From Terriglobia bacterium (GTDB lineage: Bacteria; Acidobacteriota; Terriglobia; UBA7540), in contig JASHTO010000538.1 of assembly GCA_030040515.1 (NCBI GenBank), positions 1-18,320 on the forward strand: 18,320 bases of DNA. Reading direction: 5' to 3'. Every line of letters starts with the position of its first letter. Within the stretch, counting starts at the first letter, position 1. Under the pieces are notes generated by a model. The model had not been told where the DNA came from. It worked only from the letters and a program-made list of their open reading frames with translations, and did no database searches. Below, in pieces: positions 7,591 to 15,032 of the stretch. Position numbers and translations under genes: made by a program.

Positions 7591-10500
7591 TCATTCCAGC
7601 AGTAGTAGCGACGGACACGCCGGGGAAATGCAAGTCAGATAGAAAGATTGACATCGAAAATGGCACACCCGATTGGATGATTTCAGAACTCTTGATTTAA
7701 GCCTTGTGTCCAATATGGTCTCTGAAAAAACGTATTCGTGGACGGATTCCTTGACTCGGCAGGGCGGGGCGACGAGCTTGTGGAGTGCGATCCCGCCTGG
7801 GCGGGACCGCTCTGCTCTTCGCCAGCTTGCTGGCGGTCCGTCAGCCGGAAGCGAGCTTCCGACTTCAACAGCGGGAGCAAGCTCCCGCACTCCACAAGCC
7901 GTCGGGCAGACGTCTGATGGGGGGATTAAAGTCATTCCCACGGATTCTATAGGAAAACCCCACGCCGTAGAGAGTGAGTCCTCGTTGTGATGAAAGGCTT
8001 CGACCAACGAAGCGTCCTGCCGTCCCGTCATTCGTAGCGCCACCATGGGATCGACTTTGGTGGCCCGGCGCGCGGGGATGTAGCCTGCGACGAGCGCGAC
8101 GGCGCTGAGCACGGCGGCAGTTGAAATCATGGTCACAGGATCATGCGGGCCGAGCCCAAACAACAGTTGTTGCAGGATTCTCGTCGCCGCCAGCGACAGG
8201 CAGCTCCCCGTCACCAGGCCTGCCGCCATCACTGTAACCAGATCACGAATCACCAGGCGCTGAATCGATCCCGGGGCGGCGCCCAAGGCCATGCGGACGC
8301 CGAATTCCGCCCGGCGCTGTGCGACCATATAGTTGAACGTGCCATATAGGCCCACCATCACCAGGAGCAAAGCCAAGGCGCCGAAGAAACCGGAAAGCAT
8401 CGCCAGCAGGCGCTCCTGCACAATCGAATCATCCACCTGCTCAGCCAAGGTGTGGATTTCCAGCGGAATTTCCCGATTTACACCGCTGACTGCGGATTGA
8501 ACTGCAGGGATAAGGGCAGAGGGCCGGAGGGCGGTTCGCAACTCGAAGGTCTGTCGCGCCGCACGGACCGGGAACTGGCTGACGGGGAAGAAAGCGGTGG
8601 GATGAGTATCCTCGCGGACAAACTCATATTTCGCGTCTTTGACGAGTCCGACGACTTCGATGGGAGGCCCGTACTCTCCAGACGATTGCTGGATGCGAAA
8701 GACTCTGCCGAGCGGATCATGGCCTGGAAAAAATCGGTACGCCAGAGTCTGATTGACAATCGCCACGTTCGGGCTCGTTGCCGTGTCGGCGGAGGCAAAA
8801 CTGCGGCCCTCGAGCAACGGCATGTGAAGTGCCTCAAAGTATCCCGGAGTAACGGCATTCATCCACGTCTCTGCTTCCTCAGGGGATAAGTCCTTTGACC
8901 ATTCCGAAGTGATGGGCTGGCTCCACGCGCCTCCTTCCATGGGTGTTCTGGACGACCGGCCCGCAGAAGCCACGCCCGGCAGCGCACGCAGGACGGTCTC
9001 GATGGATTCGTCAATCGCAGGCTGCAGGTCCGGTGTCACTCCTGCCGCCTTAAGATCCGTGCTCACCAGCAGGACATTATTACGATCGAAACCTAGGTCG
9101 AGGGTCACAAGTTTCGCAAAGCTTCGCAACAGCAAACCGGCCGCAACCAGGAGGACGAACGAGAGCGCGACTTGAGACACGACGATCCACTTGCGAGTGC
9201 GAAAGCGCAGAGATCTGTCCGTTTGCATCGCCAGGCTGCCTTTCATCGCCGAAGTCAGGCAGATCCGCGTAGACCGCAACGCGGGCAGGAGCCCGAATAG
9301 GATGCCTGTAATTACTGCAACGAGAGCTGTGAAGCCCAGAACCCGACTGTCTGGAGAAAGGTCCAGGAACACCGTACTTCTTGTGGTGGAGATAGAGTGG
9401 ACCAGGAGTGCTGTGCCCCACCGGGCGAAAACGATTCCCAATACCGCGCCGGCAGATGAAAGCAGGATGCACTCCGTGAGCAGTTGCCGAACCAACCTCG
9501 TGCGGCTCGCACCCAGTGCCTGACGTAGCGCCATCTCCTTCTGCCGGGCAACCGCGCGAGCGAGCATCAAGCTCGCTATATTCGCGCAGGCAATGAGCAG
9601 CACGGCACCGACAATGGCCATCAGAATGGCGAGCGACCTGCCGAACTGCTCACGCAAGCCATATCCGGAGATTCCCGTGGCAGCGGGAACAGCAATCAGC
9701 CTGCGCTTCACGAAGGCCCTTTGCCCGTCGCGGTCCCAGCCCTGGGGCAAAGCGGTGGTGAAGATCCCCGGCGAGAGTTCGGCGAGTCGGGCACTTACCT
9801 GGGCCCCGCTGATGTCGGGCTTGATGCGGCCAACGATGTGAAGCCACCACCAGGAGCGATCGTCGAGCCGCGAATCCTTCTCATCGAACAGAGCGGACGA
9901 GCAGATCGGCAACGCAACGTCGAAATTCTCCCCAACTCTCATGCCGTAAAATCCGGGTGGAGCAACGCCAATCACTTCGAAGGAGTGCCGGCCGAGTGAG
10001 AGGCTTGCGCCCACTGCCCTCTCATCACCCCCGTAGTGGTCCTGCCAGAAGCCGTAGCTCAGCACCGCCACACCCCGGCAGCCGCGCTGATCATCGGATG
10101 GGACAATTAAGCGGCCGAGAGTGGGGCGAAGGCCCAGGCCACCAAAAAAGCTGCCACTCACCCAAAGTCCATGTGCTGATTCAAGCTTCCCGCCCTTGGT
10201 GAGATCAAATTTGAATGAATCATCCCGGTTGTTGGCCTCGCCCCAGGCGAAGACATCTGTGAAAACGTCCTGCCGGGCGCGCACTTGTTCCCACAAAGGA
10301 TTGGTGAATGCGCCTGAGGGTTCTCCGGGACGATCTGGAACGCGAAACTTGACCTGAAGTAAGTCATCCGGGCTCGCGACGGGAAGCATCCGCAGCATCA
10401 TCGAGTCAATCAGGCTGAAAATGGCAGTATTGGCCCCGATCCCAAGGGTGAGGGTAAGCACGGCCACGGCCGTGAAGCCGGGATTCTTCGCCAGCATGCG

Positions 10501-10761
10501 CAGGCCGAAGCGAATGTCCTGCCACAGGCGATCAAGGCCAACGAAACTCCACGCCTCCCAGGCATCCTCTTTGGCCCGCGTCGCGTTGCCAAACTTGCGC
10601 AGGGCCGCGTAGCGCGCTTCGTCGGGCGACATGCCGGCTCGCAGGTTGTCCTCGATGTGCATCTGGAGGTTGCTTTCCAGTTCGTCATCGAATTCACGTG
10701 CGCGGCGACGCCGTGTGAACAATCCCGTGAGGCGTCGAAACAGGGCGCGCAGCTTTTTCAT
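7591..10761 (-). CDS. ADOP-family (acidobacterial duplicated orphan permease) ABC permease, C-terminus extended
   Basis: This 1056-residue MacB/FtsX-type permease starts at the ATG 10761, which overlaps the PadR stop in ATGA. Residues 1-95 form the permease prefix domain (AREFDDELESNLQMHIEDNLRAG... LWQDIRFGLRML). The first TM helix is at about 97-118, followed by a first MacB periplasmic domain and FtsX unit (LLIACANIASLMLARAVARQ), then a duplicate set ending in GYIPARRATKVDPMVALR at about residue 910. ADOP proteins are paralogous permeases without an adjacent ATPase and are expanded in Acidobacteriota; most are PadR-linked. Their substrates are unknown and transport or efflux is inferred. 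Odd feature: the usual ending ALRYE-stop is absent in frame. The bases TAC GAA TGA occur one base out of frame at 8028-8036, and the open frame runs 146 more codons through a repeat element. The natural protein probably ended near 8028. Confidence 0.9.
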   Translation of the reverse strand: MKKLRALFRRLTGLFTRRRRAREFDDELESNLQMHIEDNLRAGMSPDEARYAALRKFGNATRAKEDAWEAWSFVGLDRLWQDIRFGLRMLAKNPGFTAVAVLTLTLGIGANTAIFSLIDSMMLRMLPVASPDDLLQVKFRVPDRPGEPSGAFTNPLWEQVRARQDVFTDVFAWGEANNRDDSFKFDLTKGGKLESAHGLWVSGSFFGGLGLRPTLGRLIVPSDDQRGCRGVAVLSYGFWQDHYGGDERAVGASLSLGRHSFEVIGVAPPGFYGMRVGENFDVALPICSSALFDEKDSRLDDRSWWWLHIVGRIKPDISGAQVSARLAELSPGIFTTALPQGWDRDGQRAFVKRRLIAVPAATGISGYGLREQFGRSLAILMAIVGAVLLIACANIASLMLARAVARQKEMALRQALGASRTRLVRQLLTECILLSSAGAVLGIVFARWGTALLVHSISTTRSTVFLDLSPDSRVLGFTALVAVITGILFGLLPALRSTRICLTSAMKGSLAMQTDRSLRFRTRKWIVVSQVALSFVLLVAAGLLLRSFAKLVTLDLGFDRNNVLLVSTDLKAAGVTPDLQPAIDESIETVLRALPGVASAGRSSRTPMEGGAWSQPITSEWSKDLSPEEAETWMNAVTPGYFEALHMPLLEGRSFASADTATSPNVAIVNQTLAYRFFPGHDPLGRVFRIQQSSGEYGPPIEVVGLVKDAKYEFVREDTHPTAFFPVSQFPVRAARQTFELRTALRPSALIPAVQSAVSGVNREIPLEIHTLAEQVDDSIVQERLLAMLSGFFGALALLLVMVGLYGTFNYMVAQRRAEFGVRMALGAAPGSIQRLVIRDLVTVMAAGLVTGSCLSLAATRILQQLLFGLGPHDPVTMISTAAVLSAVALVAGYIPARRATKVDPMVALRMTGRQDASLVEAFHHNEDSLSTAWGFPIESVGMTLIPPSDVCPTACGVRELAPAVEVGSSLPADGPPASWRRAERSRPGGIALHKLVAPPCRVKESVHEYVFSETILDTRLKSRVLKSSNRVCHFRCQSFYLTCISPACPSLLLLE
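7777..7898. repeat. MITE-like element: terminal inverted repeats around four hairpins
   Basis: Perfect 13-bp terminal inverted repeats (CTTGTGGAGTGCG at 7777-7789 and its complement at 7886-7898) enclose 122 bp. The match extends outward into GACG with a one-base indel. Inside are four perfect hairpins: TCCCGCC/GGCGGGA (7791-7806), GCCAGC/GCTGGC (7821-7834, itself inside a GGACCGC/GCGGTCC stem at 7804-7839), CGGAAGC/GCTTCCG (7846-7861) and GCGGGAGC/GCTCCCGC (7871-7888). There is no coding content of its own, though it is read in frame by the extended permease. The last three hairpins share an AGC-NN-GCT core. The pattern resembles interspersed repeats I recall from acidobacterial genomes; mobilisation by an enzyme encoded elsewhere is inference. 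Confidence 0.75.
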
Positions 10762-11102
10762 GAGCGTCCCTCCGCAGGCGATAGGAATCGCGCCAAAATT
10801 GCATTCGCCTGCTGCCAATCGCGAGCTTCCCTGGCCAATTGTTTGCGCCCGGCGCGCGTCAGCCGGTAATATCTGGCCTTCCGCTTGTTGTCCGAGACGC
10901 CCCACTCCGATGCGATGTAGCCTTCCTGTTCGAGCTTCACCAAGGCGGGGTAAAGCGTGCCGTAGTTGATCAGCAATTGCCGGCCACTGGTTTGTTCAAT
11001 CCGCCGGGCGATGCCGTAACCGTGTAACGGCCCGAGCGTTTCGAGCGTCTTCAAAACCATCAGCGCCAGCGTGCCTTGCCAGACGTCCACTTTGTCGCCC
11101 AT
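10758..11102 (-). CDS. PadR-family transcriptional regulator
   Basis: This 114-residue protein has a PadR winged-helix domain: GTLALMVLKTLETLGPLHGYGIARRIEQ, then the recognition region LLINYGTLYPALVKLEQEGYIASEW and the wing KARYYRLTRAGRKQLAREAR. The ATG at 11102 is preferred over an upstream frame opening because AGGAGG precedes it directly and a consensus promoter lies just before; spacing to the ATG is short (3 bases). Its stop overlaps the start of the ADOP permease (ATGA), so the two are translationally coupled. PadR proteins are dimeric repressors; this pairing with duplicated permeases is a recurring arrangement in Acidobacteriota. Autoregulation is likely because a palindrome overlaps the predicted transcription start. 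The inducer is unknown. Confidence 0.92.
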   Translation of the reverse strand: MGDKVDVWQGTLALMVLKTLETLGPLHGYGIARRIEQTSGRQLLINYGTLYPALVKLEQEGYIASEWGVSDNKRKARYYRLTRAGRKQLAREARDWQQANAILARFLSPAEGRS

Positions 11103-11109
11103 GAGCCTC

Positions 11110-11156
11110 CTATGGGATAGCCATAGCAGAATAGTTCCGCAAGTATGGGATGTCAA
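11110..11156 (-). promoter_or_regulatory. Consensus promoter and candidate PadR operator
   Basis: On the minus strand, TTGACA (11151-11156) and TATTCT (11128-11133) have 17-bp spacing, close to the sigma70 consensus. Directly after the -10 box lies the inverted repeat CTATGG-N5-CCATAG (11110-11126), covering the expected transcription start near 11121 and ending next to the ribosome site. A repressor bound there would block initiation. Binding by PadR is inferred from position. Confidence 0.65.
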
Positions 11157-11206
11157 TAGGAGCCGGTGGCTTCAAACACCCGGCACTTTGACGAGAAACA
11201 CCTTTT

Positions 11207-11335
11207 CTGTAGCGCGTGCGCTTTGGCGCTGGTGCGTTGTGGCGTGGGCATCGTCACCCGTGACGCGGCTGGGGTTCGATTGCTGAACTCCGATGGAGTC
11301 CATCGGACTCCAGAAACCGCAGACCGCCGCTACAG
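11207..11335. repeat. Candidate interspersed repeat with CTGTAGCG ends and a central palindrome
   Basis: CTGTAGCG (11207-11214) and its complement CGCTACAG (11328-11335) bound 129 bp between the divergent PadR and YqeY genes. Inside is a perfect inverted repeat, TCCGATGGA-G-TCCATCGGA (11289-11307). The right end (ACCGCCGCTACAG) resembles a short repeat I have seen between acidobacterial genes, so this may be a decayed mobile fragment. The left inverted end extends only 8 bp, so the boundaries are uncertain. Confidence 0.4.
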
Positions 11336-11393
11336 TGCGCTTCGCTTCCGACTTCTTTATGGTATAGTCGCGGATAAAATCGAAAGGAAAATC

Positions 11394-11843
11394 ATGTCCA
11401 TTGTCGAACAAGTGGAAAAAGACCTGGTTGCGGCGCTGAAGGCGCAGGAGACGCTGAAGCTTTCTGTGCTGCGCATGATGAAGGCCGCGCTGATGAACAA
11501 GCGCGTGGAACACGGGAAGCCGGTTGAGGATCCGGAAGCGCTCGCCGTGCTACGCACGCTCTCCAAGCAGCGCCGCGAATCCGTGGAGGCTTATCGCAAT
11601 GGCGGGCGCGAGGACCTGGCAAGCCAGGAAGAGGCCGAAATCAAAATCGTTGAAGCCTACCTGCCCGCCGCCGCGAGCGATGAAGATATCGATGCGGCTG
11701 TGGTGGCGGCGCTGGCCGAAACCGGCGTGACCAATCCCAAGGACATGGGCAAGGTCATGAAAGCGGCCATGACCAAACTCGCCGGCAAGAACGCCGACGG
11801 CAAGCGCGTGAGCGAAAAAGTTCGCGCCAGGCTCGGCGGGTGA
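11394..11843 (+). CDS. GatB/YqeY-domain protein
   Basis: This 149-residue protein matches the YqeY family along its whole length: an N-terminal helical bundle (SIVEQVEKDLVAALKAQETLKLSVLRMMKAAL), the conserved LRTLSKQRRESVEAYRNGGREDLASQEEAEIKIVEAYLP block, and a C-terminal three-helix GatB-like tail (NPKDMGKVMKAAMTKLAGKNADGKRVSEKVRARL). The tail resembles the tRNA-binding end of GatB of the amidotransferase, suggesting a tRNA-linked role, but the cellular function of stand-alone YqeY is not established. The ATG at 11394 has AAAGGA upstream at good spacing. The same frame stays open back to 11166, but that part has no family similarity and overlaps a repeat, so it is not included. A TATAGT at 11363-11368 may be the -10 box. 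A long palindrome follows 11 bp after the stop. Confidence 0.92.
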   Translation: MSIVEQVEKDLVAALKAQETLKLSVLRMMKAALMNKRVEHGKPVEDPEALAVLRTLSKQRRESVEAYRNGGREDLASQEEAEIKIVEAYLPAAASDEDIDAAVVAALAETGVTNPKDMGKVMKAAMTKLAGKNADGKRVSEKVRARLGG

Positions 11844-11854
11844 AATTGGCACGC

Positions 11855-11923
11855 AGGGGCGGCCCTCGCCCTGCGACCCAAAGCCGTCTTCAGGCGACGG
11901 GTCGCAGGGCGAGGGTTGCCCCT
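11855..11923. repeat. Long imperfect palindrome (25-bp arms)
   Basis: Arms at 11855-11879 and 11899-11923 are complementary at 23 of 25 positions; the two mismatches lie together near the outer end. The 19-base loop can partly pair through GCCGTC/GACGGC-like bases. The outer bases (AGGGGC... GCCCCT, then ACAGCG) look like ends of a MITE-type repeat. It lies 11 bp after the YqeY stop and could end that transcript, although there is no T run. Confidence 0.75.
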
Positions 11924-11941
11924 ACAGCGCGTCTGGAATAG

Positions 11942-11961
11942 CACAGGCATGAGCGCCTGTG
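11942..11961. repeat. Hairpin in the OPT transporter leader
   Basis: CACAGGC (11942-11948) and GCCTGTG (11955-11961) form a 7-bp perfect stem with a six-base loop, 21 bases before the OPT ATG. It follows closely after the longer palindrome and may be a second short interspersed repeat. Because it lies just upstream of the ribosome site (AGGA near 11972), it could influence translation; this is inference. Confidence 0.5.
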
Positions 11962-11982
11962 TCACCAGGTCAGGAACAGACC

Positions 11983-14031
11983 ATGAGCACTCCAACTTCC
12001 GCAGAACCTGCAAAGTACACTCCCTTCGTCCCCGTGACGATGGAGATGAAGGAATTCACCCTTCGCGCCTTGCTGCTCGGGATGGTGATGACGGCAATTC
12101 TCGGCTCGGCCAATGCCTACCTGGGATTGAAGGCGGGCATGACCATCGCCGCCACGTATCCTTCCGCGGTGATCGGCATGGCGCTGCTGCGGCTGATGAA
12201 AGGTTCGCTACTGGAAGAAAACATCGCGCGAACCGTGGGCTCCATTGGCGAGTCGGTGGCCGCGGGCGCAGTCTTCACGATTCCGGCCTTCGTCATGGCG
12301 GGCTTATGGCCGGGATTACAGCGCGATAAATATTGGACCACCGTCGCGCTGATGATCATCGGCGGCACTCTGGGCATCCTGTTCGTCACGCTGCTTCGCC
12401 GCGTGATGGTGCAAGATCCGGAACTTCCCTTCCCGGAATCGGTGGCCGCCTCGCAGATTCACAAGGCCGGCCAACAAGGCGCCAAGGCCGCGAAAATCCT
12501 GTTCGCGAACATGGGCTTTGGCGGATTCATCTATTTTCTGGGCGCGGTGAACGTTTTTTCCGCAAGCAACACGTTTCCGGCGAATATCAGCGCGCTGGGG
12601 AAAAAGCTGCTGCTGCGCACCAGCACCAATCCCAATGTGGCGACGGTCACGACCGGCGGCGCAACCATCCTTACCATGCCGGACGTAAGCCCGGCTTATC
12701 TGGGAGTGGGTTACATCATCGGCCCGCGCCTGGCATCCTTGAATTTCGCCGGCGGCGTGCTGGCCTGGGGATTGCTCGTTCCGCTGCTCACGTTCGTTCT
12801 TGGCCCCACGCTTCAGCCTTCCGCGCCGGGCAGTCAACCGGTTTCCTGGACGCTGCTCGCCCAAGCGATTTATTTTTCCGTGGTGCGCCCCATCGCCGTG
12901 GGTGGAATGCTCGTAGGGGCTTGCTACACTTTGTTCAAAATGCGCAAGCAACTGGTGGCCGGCATGGCGCGCGCGGTCACTGATTTGAAAAAATCCGCCG
13001 CCGCGCACGCCGGCAGCGACCGCACGGACCGCGACCTGAGGTCAAAGGTGGTCTTCGCGGGCGTTGGGCTGGTGTTCCTGGCCATGATTGCGCTTTATTA
13101 CTTCTTCATCGGAAGCGCGGGAAATCTTACGAGCTCCAAGGTGGTGGCGGCCGCGGTGGTGGCGGCGGTGGTGATGATTGTGCTCGGATTCTTTTTTGCC
13201 GCCGTCTCCGGAAACCTGGTGGGATTGATCGGCTCGACCAATAACCCCGTCTCCGGATTGACCCTTTGCACGCTGGTGATTGCGGCGCTGCTGATGGTGG
13301 CGATGGGGGTTTCAGGCGCGGGCGGTGTCGCGGCGGTGCTGGGAGTTGCGGCGGTTATTTGCGTTTCCTCGGCGGTCGCGGGCGAAATGCTCCAGGATCT
13401 CAAGGTCGGCCACATTCTGGGCGGCACTCCCGCCAAAATGCAAATCGGCGACTTGATTGGCATTGTCGTGGCCTCCTTGGTGCTCTTCTTTCCGCTGGCA
13501 ATTCTCGACAAAGCGTATCACTTTGGCAGCGCCGCGCTCTCCGCTCCGCAGGCCGGCTTAATGGCCATGTTGGCCAAAGGTATTGTGGGCGGGGAGATGG
13601 CATGGCCGCTGGTGATTGTGGGCATCCTGATGGGCTTTGCGCTGATCATGATTGAAGTCAAGAGTGTGATGCTTTTCGCCGTGGGCATGTATCTCCCCTT
13701 GGGCACCACTTTTGCGATCTTCGTCGGCGGCATTATCCGCTGGGTGACGGACAAGCTTCGCGACCGCCGCGGCCTGAATCACGCACAGAAGGCCCGCGTG
13801 GATAATGCCGGCGTGCTGACGGCCTCGGGCTTCATCGCCGGCGAGGCCTTGTGCGGGCTGGTCATTGCCGGGCTGGTGGGCGCGGGGCGTGACGTGACCC
13901 TCTTGTCCTGGACGGCGCCATCCTGGACGGCGCTCGTGGCATTCATCGTGCTATTTGCTGTTCTGGTCGGCGTTCCACTAGCCAATTCAGGTAGCCCCGA
14001 AGAGCCCGCCCCACCTGCGGCCATCATGTGA
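11983..14031 (+). CDS. OPT/YSL-family oligopeptide transporter
   Basis: This 682-residue polytopic membrane protein has many hydrophobic segments (roughly 14-16). The N-terminal OPT signature region is clear: EFTLRALLLGMVMTAILGSA NAYLGLKAGMTIAATYPSAV, then ENIARTVGSIGESVAAGAVFTIPAFVMAG. A later NLVGLIGSTNNPVSGLTL motif and a GEALCGLVIAGL segment near the end also fit the prokaryotic OPT group. The family imports peptides or metal chelates, probably with protons; the substrate here cannot be told. Length is normal (about 600-700). The ATG at 11983 has AGGA about 8 bases upstream; an in-frame GTG at 11959 lies inside a hairpin and is less likely. The gene is followed 103 bp later by a rhomboid gene on the same strand. 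Two palindromic repeats lie between it and the upstream YqeY gene, so it may be transcribed separately. Confidence 0.93.
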   Translation: MSTPTSAEPAKYTPFVPVTMEMKEFTLRALLLGMVMTAILGSANAYLGLKAGMTIAATYPSAVIGMALLRLMKGSLLEENIARTVGSIGESVAAGAVFTIPAFVMAGLWPGLQRDKYWTTVALMIIGGTLGILFVTLLRRVMVQDPELPFPESVAASQIHKAGQQGAKAAKILFANMGFGGFIYFLGAVNVFSASNTFPANISALGKKLLLRTSTNPNVATVTTGGATILTMPDVSPAYLGVGYIIGPRLASLNFAGGVLAWGLLVPLLTFVLGPTLQPSAPGSQPVSWTLLAQAIYFSVVRPIAVGGMLVGACYTLFKMRKQLVAGMARAVTDLKKSAAAHAGSDRTDRDLRSKVVFAGVGLVFLAMIALYYFFIGSAGNLTSSKVVAAAVVAAVVMIVLGFFFAAVSGNLVGLIGSTNNPVSGLTLCTLVIAALLMVAMGVSGAGGVAAVLGVAAVICVSSAVAGEMLQDLKVGHILGGTPAKMQIGDLIGIVVASLVLFFPLAILDKAYHFGSAALSAPQAGLMAMLAKGIVGGEMAWPLVIVGILMGFALIMIEVKSVMLFAVGMYLPLGTTFAIFVGGIIRWVTDKLRDRRGLNHAQKARVDNAGVLTASGFIAGEALCGLVIAGLVGAGRDVTLLSWTAPSWTALVAFIVLFAVLVGVPLANSGSPEEPAPPAAIM

Positions 14032-14134
14032 CGCTCAACGGACGCGGGGAAATTCCCGCCAAGCCGGTTGAGGGGAATTCTTATTTGCCACGGCCGCAGC
14101 GCCTAACCTCCATTCTTGTGGTACGCTTCTATGC

Positions 14135-14884
14135 ATGGCCTCCTACCGCCAAATGGGATACTCACTATTCCCGCCACTCACGCGAATGGTGAAGTGGCTG
14201 ATCATCGTCACCAGCGCCTGCTTTGTACTTACCTATATCCCGCTTCAAATCTTTCACGCGGAATTCTTTGGTGAGATTTTTCAAATTCTTGGCTTGCGGG
14301 CGAACCTGGTGGTTCATGACCTCTTCCTCTGGCAACTGGTCACCTACTTGTTCCTGCACGGCGGCTGGTTCCATATCATCTTCAACATGTTCGCCCTGTG
14401 GATGTTTGGCTCCGACCTCGAAAGCCAGTGGGGCGGAAGGAAATTCCTGGTCTTCTATTTCTTGACCGGCGTGGGCGCGGGAATTTTCGACGTTGCGTTG
14501 AATACGATCTTCCGGTCGGATTCCCTTTCCGTCACCATAGGTTGTTCGGGCGCAATTTACGGGCTGCTGCTGGCATACGCGATGCTGTTTCCCGAACGGC
14601 TGATTTACCTTTACATGATCATCCCCATCAAGGCCAAGTGGTTTGCGGTGATCATGGGCGTCATTGAATTCGTCAGCTCCTTCGGCGGACCCGGCTCCGG
14701 CATCAGCCACTTTGCCCACCTCGGCGGCATGCTTTTCGGATACATCTACCTGCGCGGATGGTCGCTGCCTTATCGCTGGCAACTTCAATATCACGAATGG
14801 CGTCGCGCCCAACTGCGCAGGAAGTTCGAAGTGTACATGCGCGACCAGGAGAAGAAAGAAAAACACGGACGCTGGGTGAACTAA
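14135..14884 (+). CDS. Rhomboid-family intramembrane serine protease
   Basis: This 249-residue membrane protein has the rhomboid core: HGGWFHIIFNMFALW with H80 and N84 matching the oxyanion-side His-xxx-Asn motif, GCSG at 136-139 with S138 as catalytic serine, and SHFAHLGGMLFGY with H195 as catalytic partner. About six membrane helices are visible, starting with one at residues 19-36. All key residues are present, so an active protease is likely; rhomboids cut transmembrane segments of membrane proteins. The C-terminal tail (about 45 residues) is basic and charged, probably cytoplasmic. The ATG at 14135 has no clear ribosome site; an alternative ATG is at 14153 (MGYSLFPPL). The upstream 103 bp holds a short GCGGG/CCCGC inverted repeat but no clear terminator, so co-transcription with the OPT gene is possible. 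The substrate is unknown. Confidence 0.93.
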   Translation: MASYRQMGYSLFPPLTRMVKWLIIVTSACFVLTYIPLQIFHAEFFGEIFQILGLRANLVVHDLFLWQLVTYLFLHGGWFHIIFNMFALWMFGSDLESQWGGRKFLVFYFLTGVGAGIFDVALNTIFRSDSLSVTIGCSGAIYGLLLAYAMLFPERLIYLYMIIPIKAKWFAVIMGVIEFVSSFGGPGSGISHFAHLGGMLFGYIYLRGWSLPYRWQLQYHEWRRAQLRRKFEVYMRDQEKKEKHGRWVN

Positions 14885-14982
14885 GCAGAGACGGAATGCG
14901 CCTTTTTGCTTCCGCGATTTGGTGCCGGCTTGAGGCCGCCGCAGGAGAAGAACAGACCTTGCAGTGAAATTCCCCGCCCCGG

Positions 14983-15010
14983 CCCCTCAGCCCTCGCGAG
15001 GACCGAGGGG
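14983..15010. repeat. Nested inverted repeat between convergent genes
   Basis: CCCCTC (14983-14988) pairs with GAGGGG (15005-15010), and inside it CCTCGCGAGG (14992-15001) is a perfect palindrome. It lies between the convergent rhomboid and pirin genes, 22 bp beyond the pirin stop. A terminator role is possible, but there is no T run on either side. Confidence 0.45.
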
Positions 15011-15032
15011 GGGACGAACATCCTACGCACAA

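Noticed and set aside
7683..7895. Small minus-strand open frame starting MECGSLLPLL
   Set aside because: It is a translation of the MITE-like repeat; such frames recur wherever the repeat is present and are not evidence of a gene.
7777..7898. Short CRISPR-like array
   Set aside because: The hairpins differ in sequence, have no regular spacers and are bounded by terminal inverted repeats, so they are a palindromic element.
10762..10905. N-terminal extension of the permease frame by 48 codons
   Set aside because: It overlaps the PadR gene; the ATG at 10761 in the ATGA overlap matches the usual ADOP N-terminus.
11166..11393. N-terminal extension of the YqeY frame by 76 codons
   Set aside because: It lacks YqeY similarity, overlaps a palindromic repeat, and the ATG at 11394 has a good ribosome site and matches the family start.
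12316..13008. Minus-strand 230-codon open frame inside the OPT gene
   Set aside because: Antisense shadow of a clear transporter; its translation is His/Arg/Gln-rich with no recognisable domain.
14165..14866. Minus-strand 233-codon open frame across the rhomboid gene
   Set aside because: Antisense to a gene with all catalytic residues intact; low-complexity charged translation.
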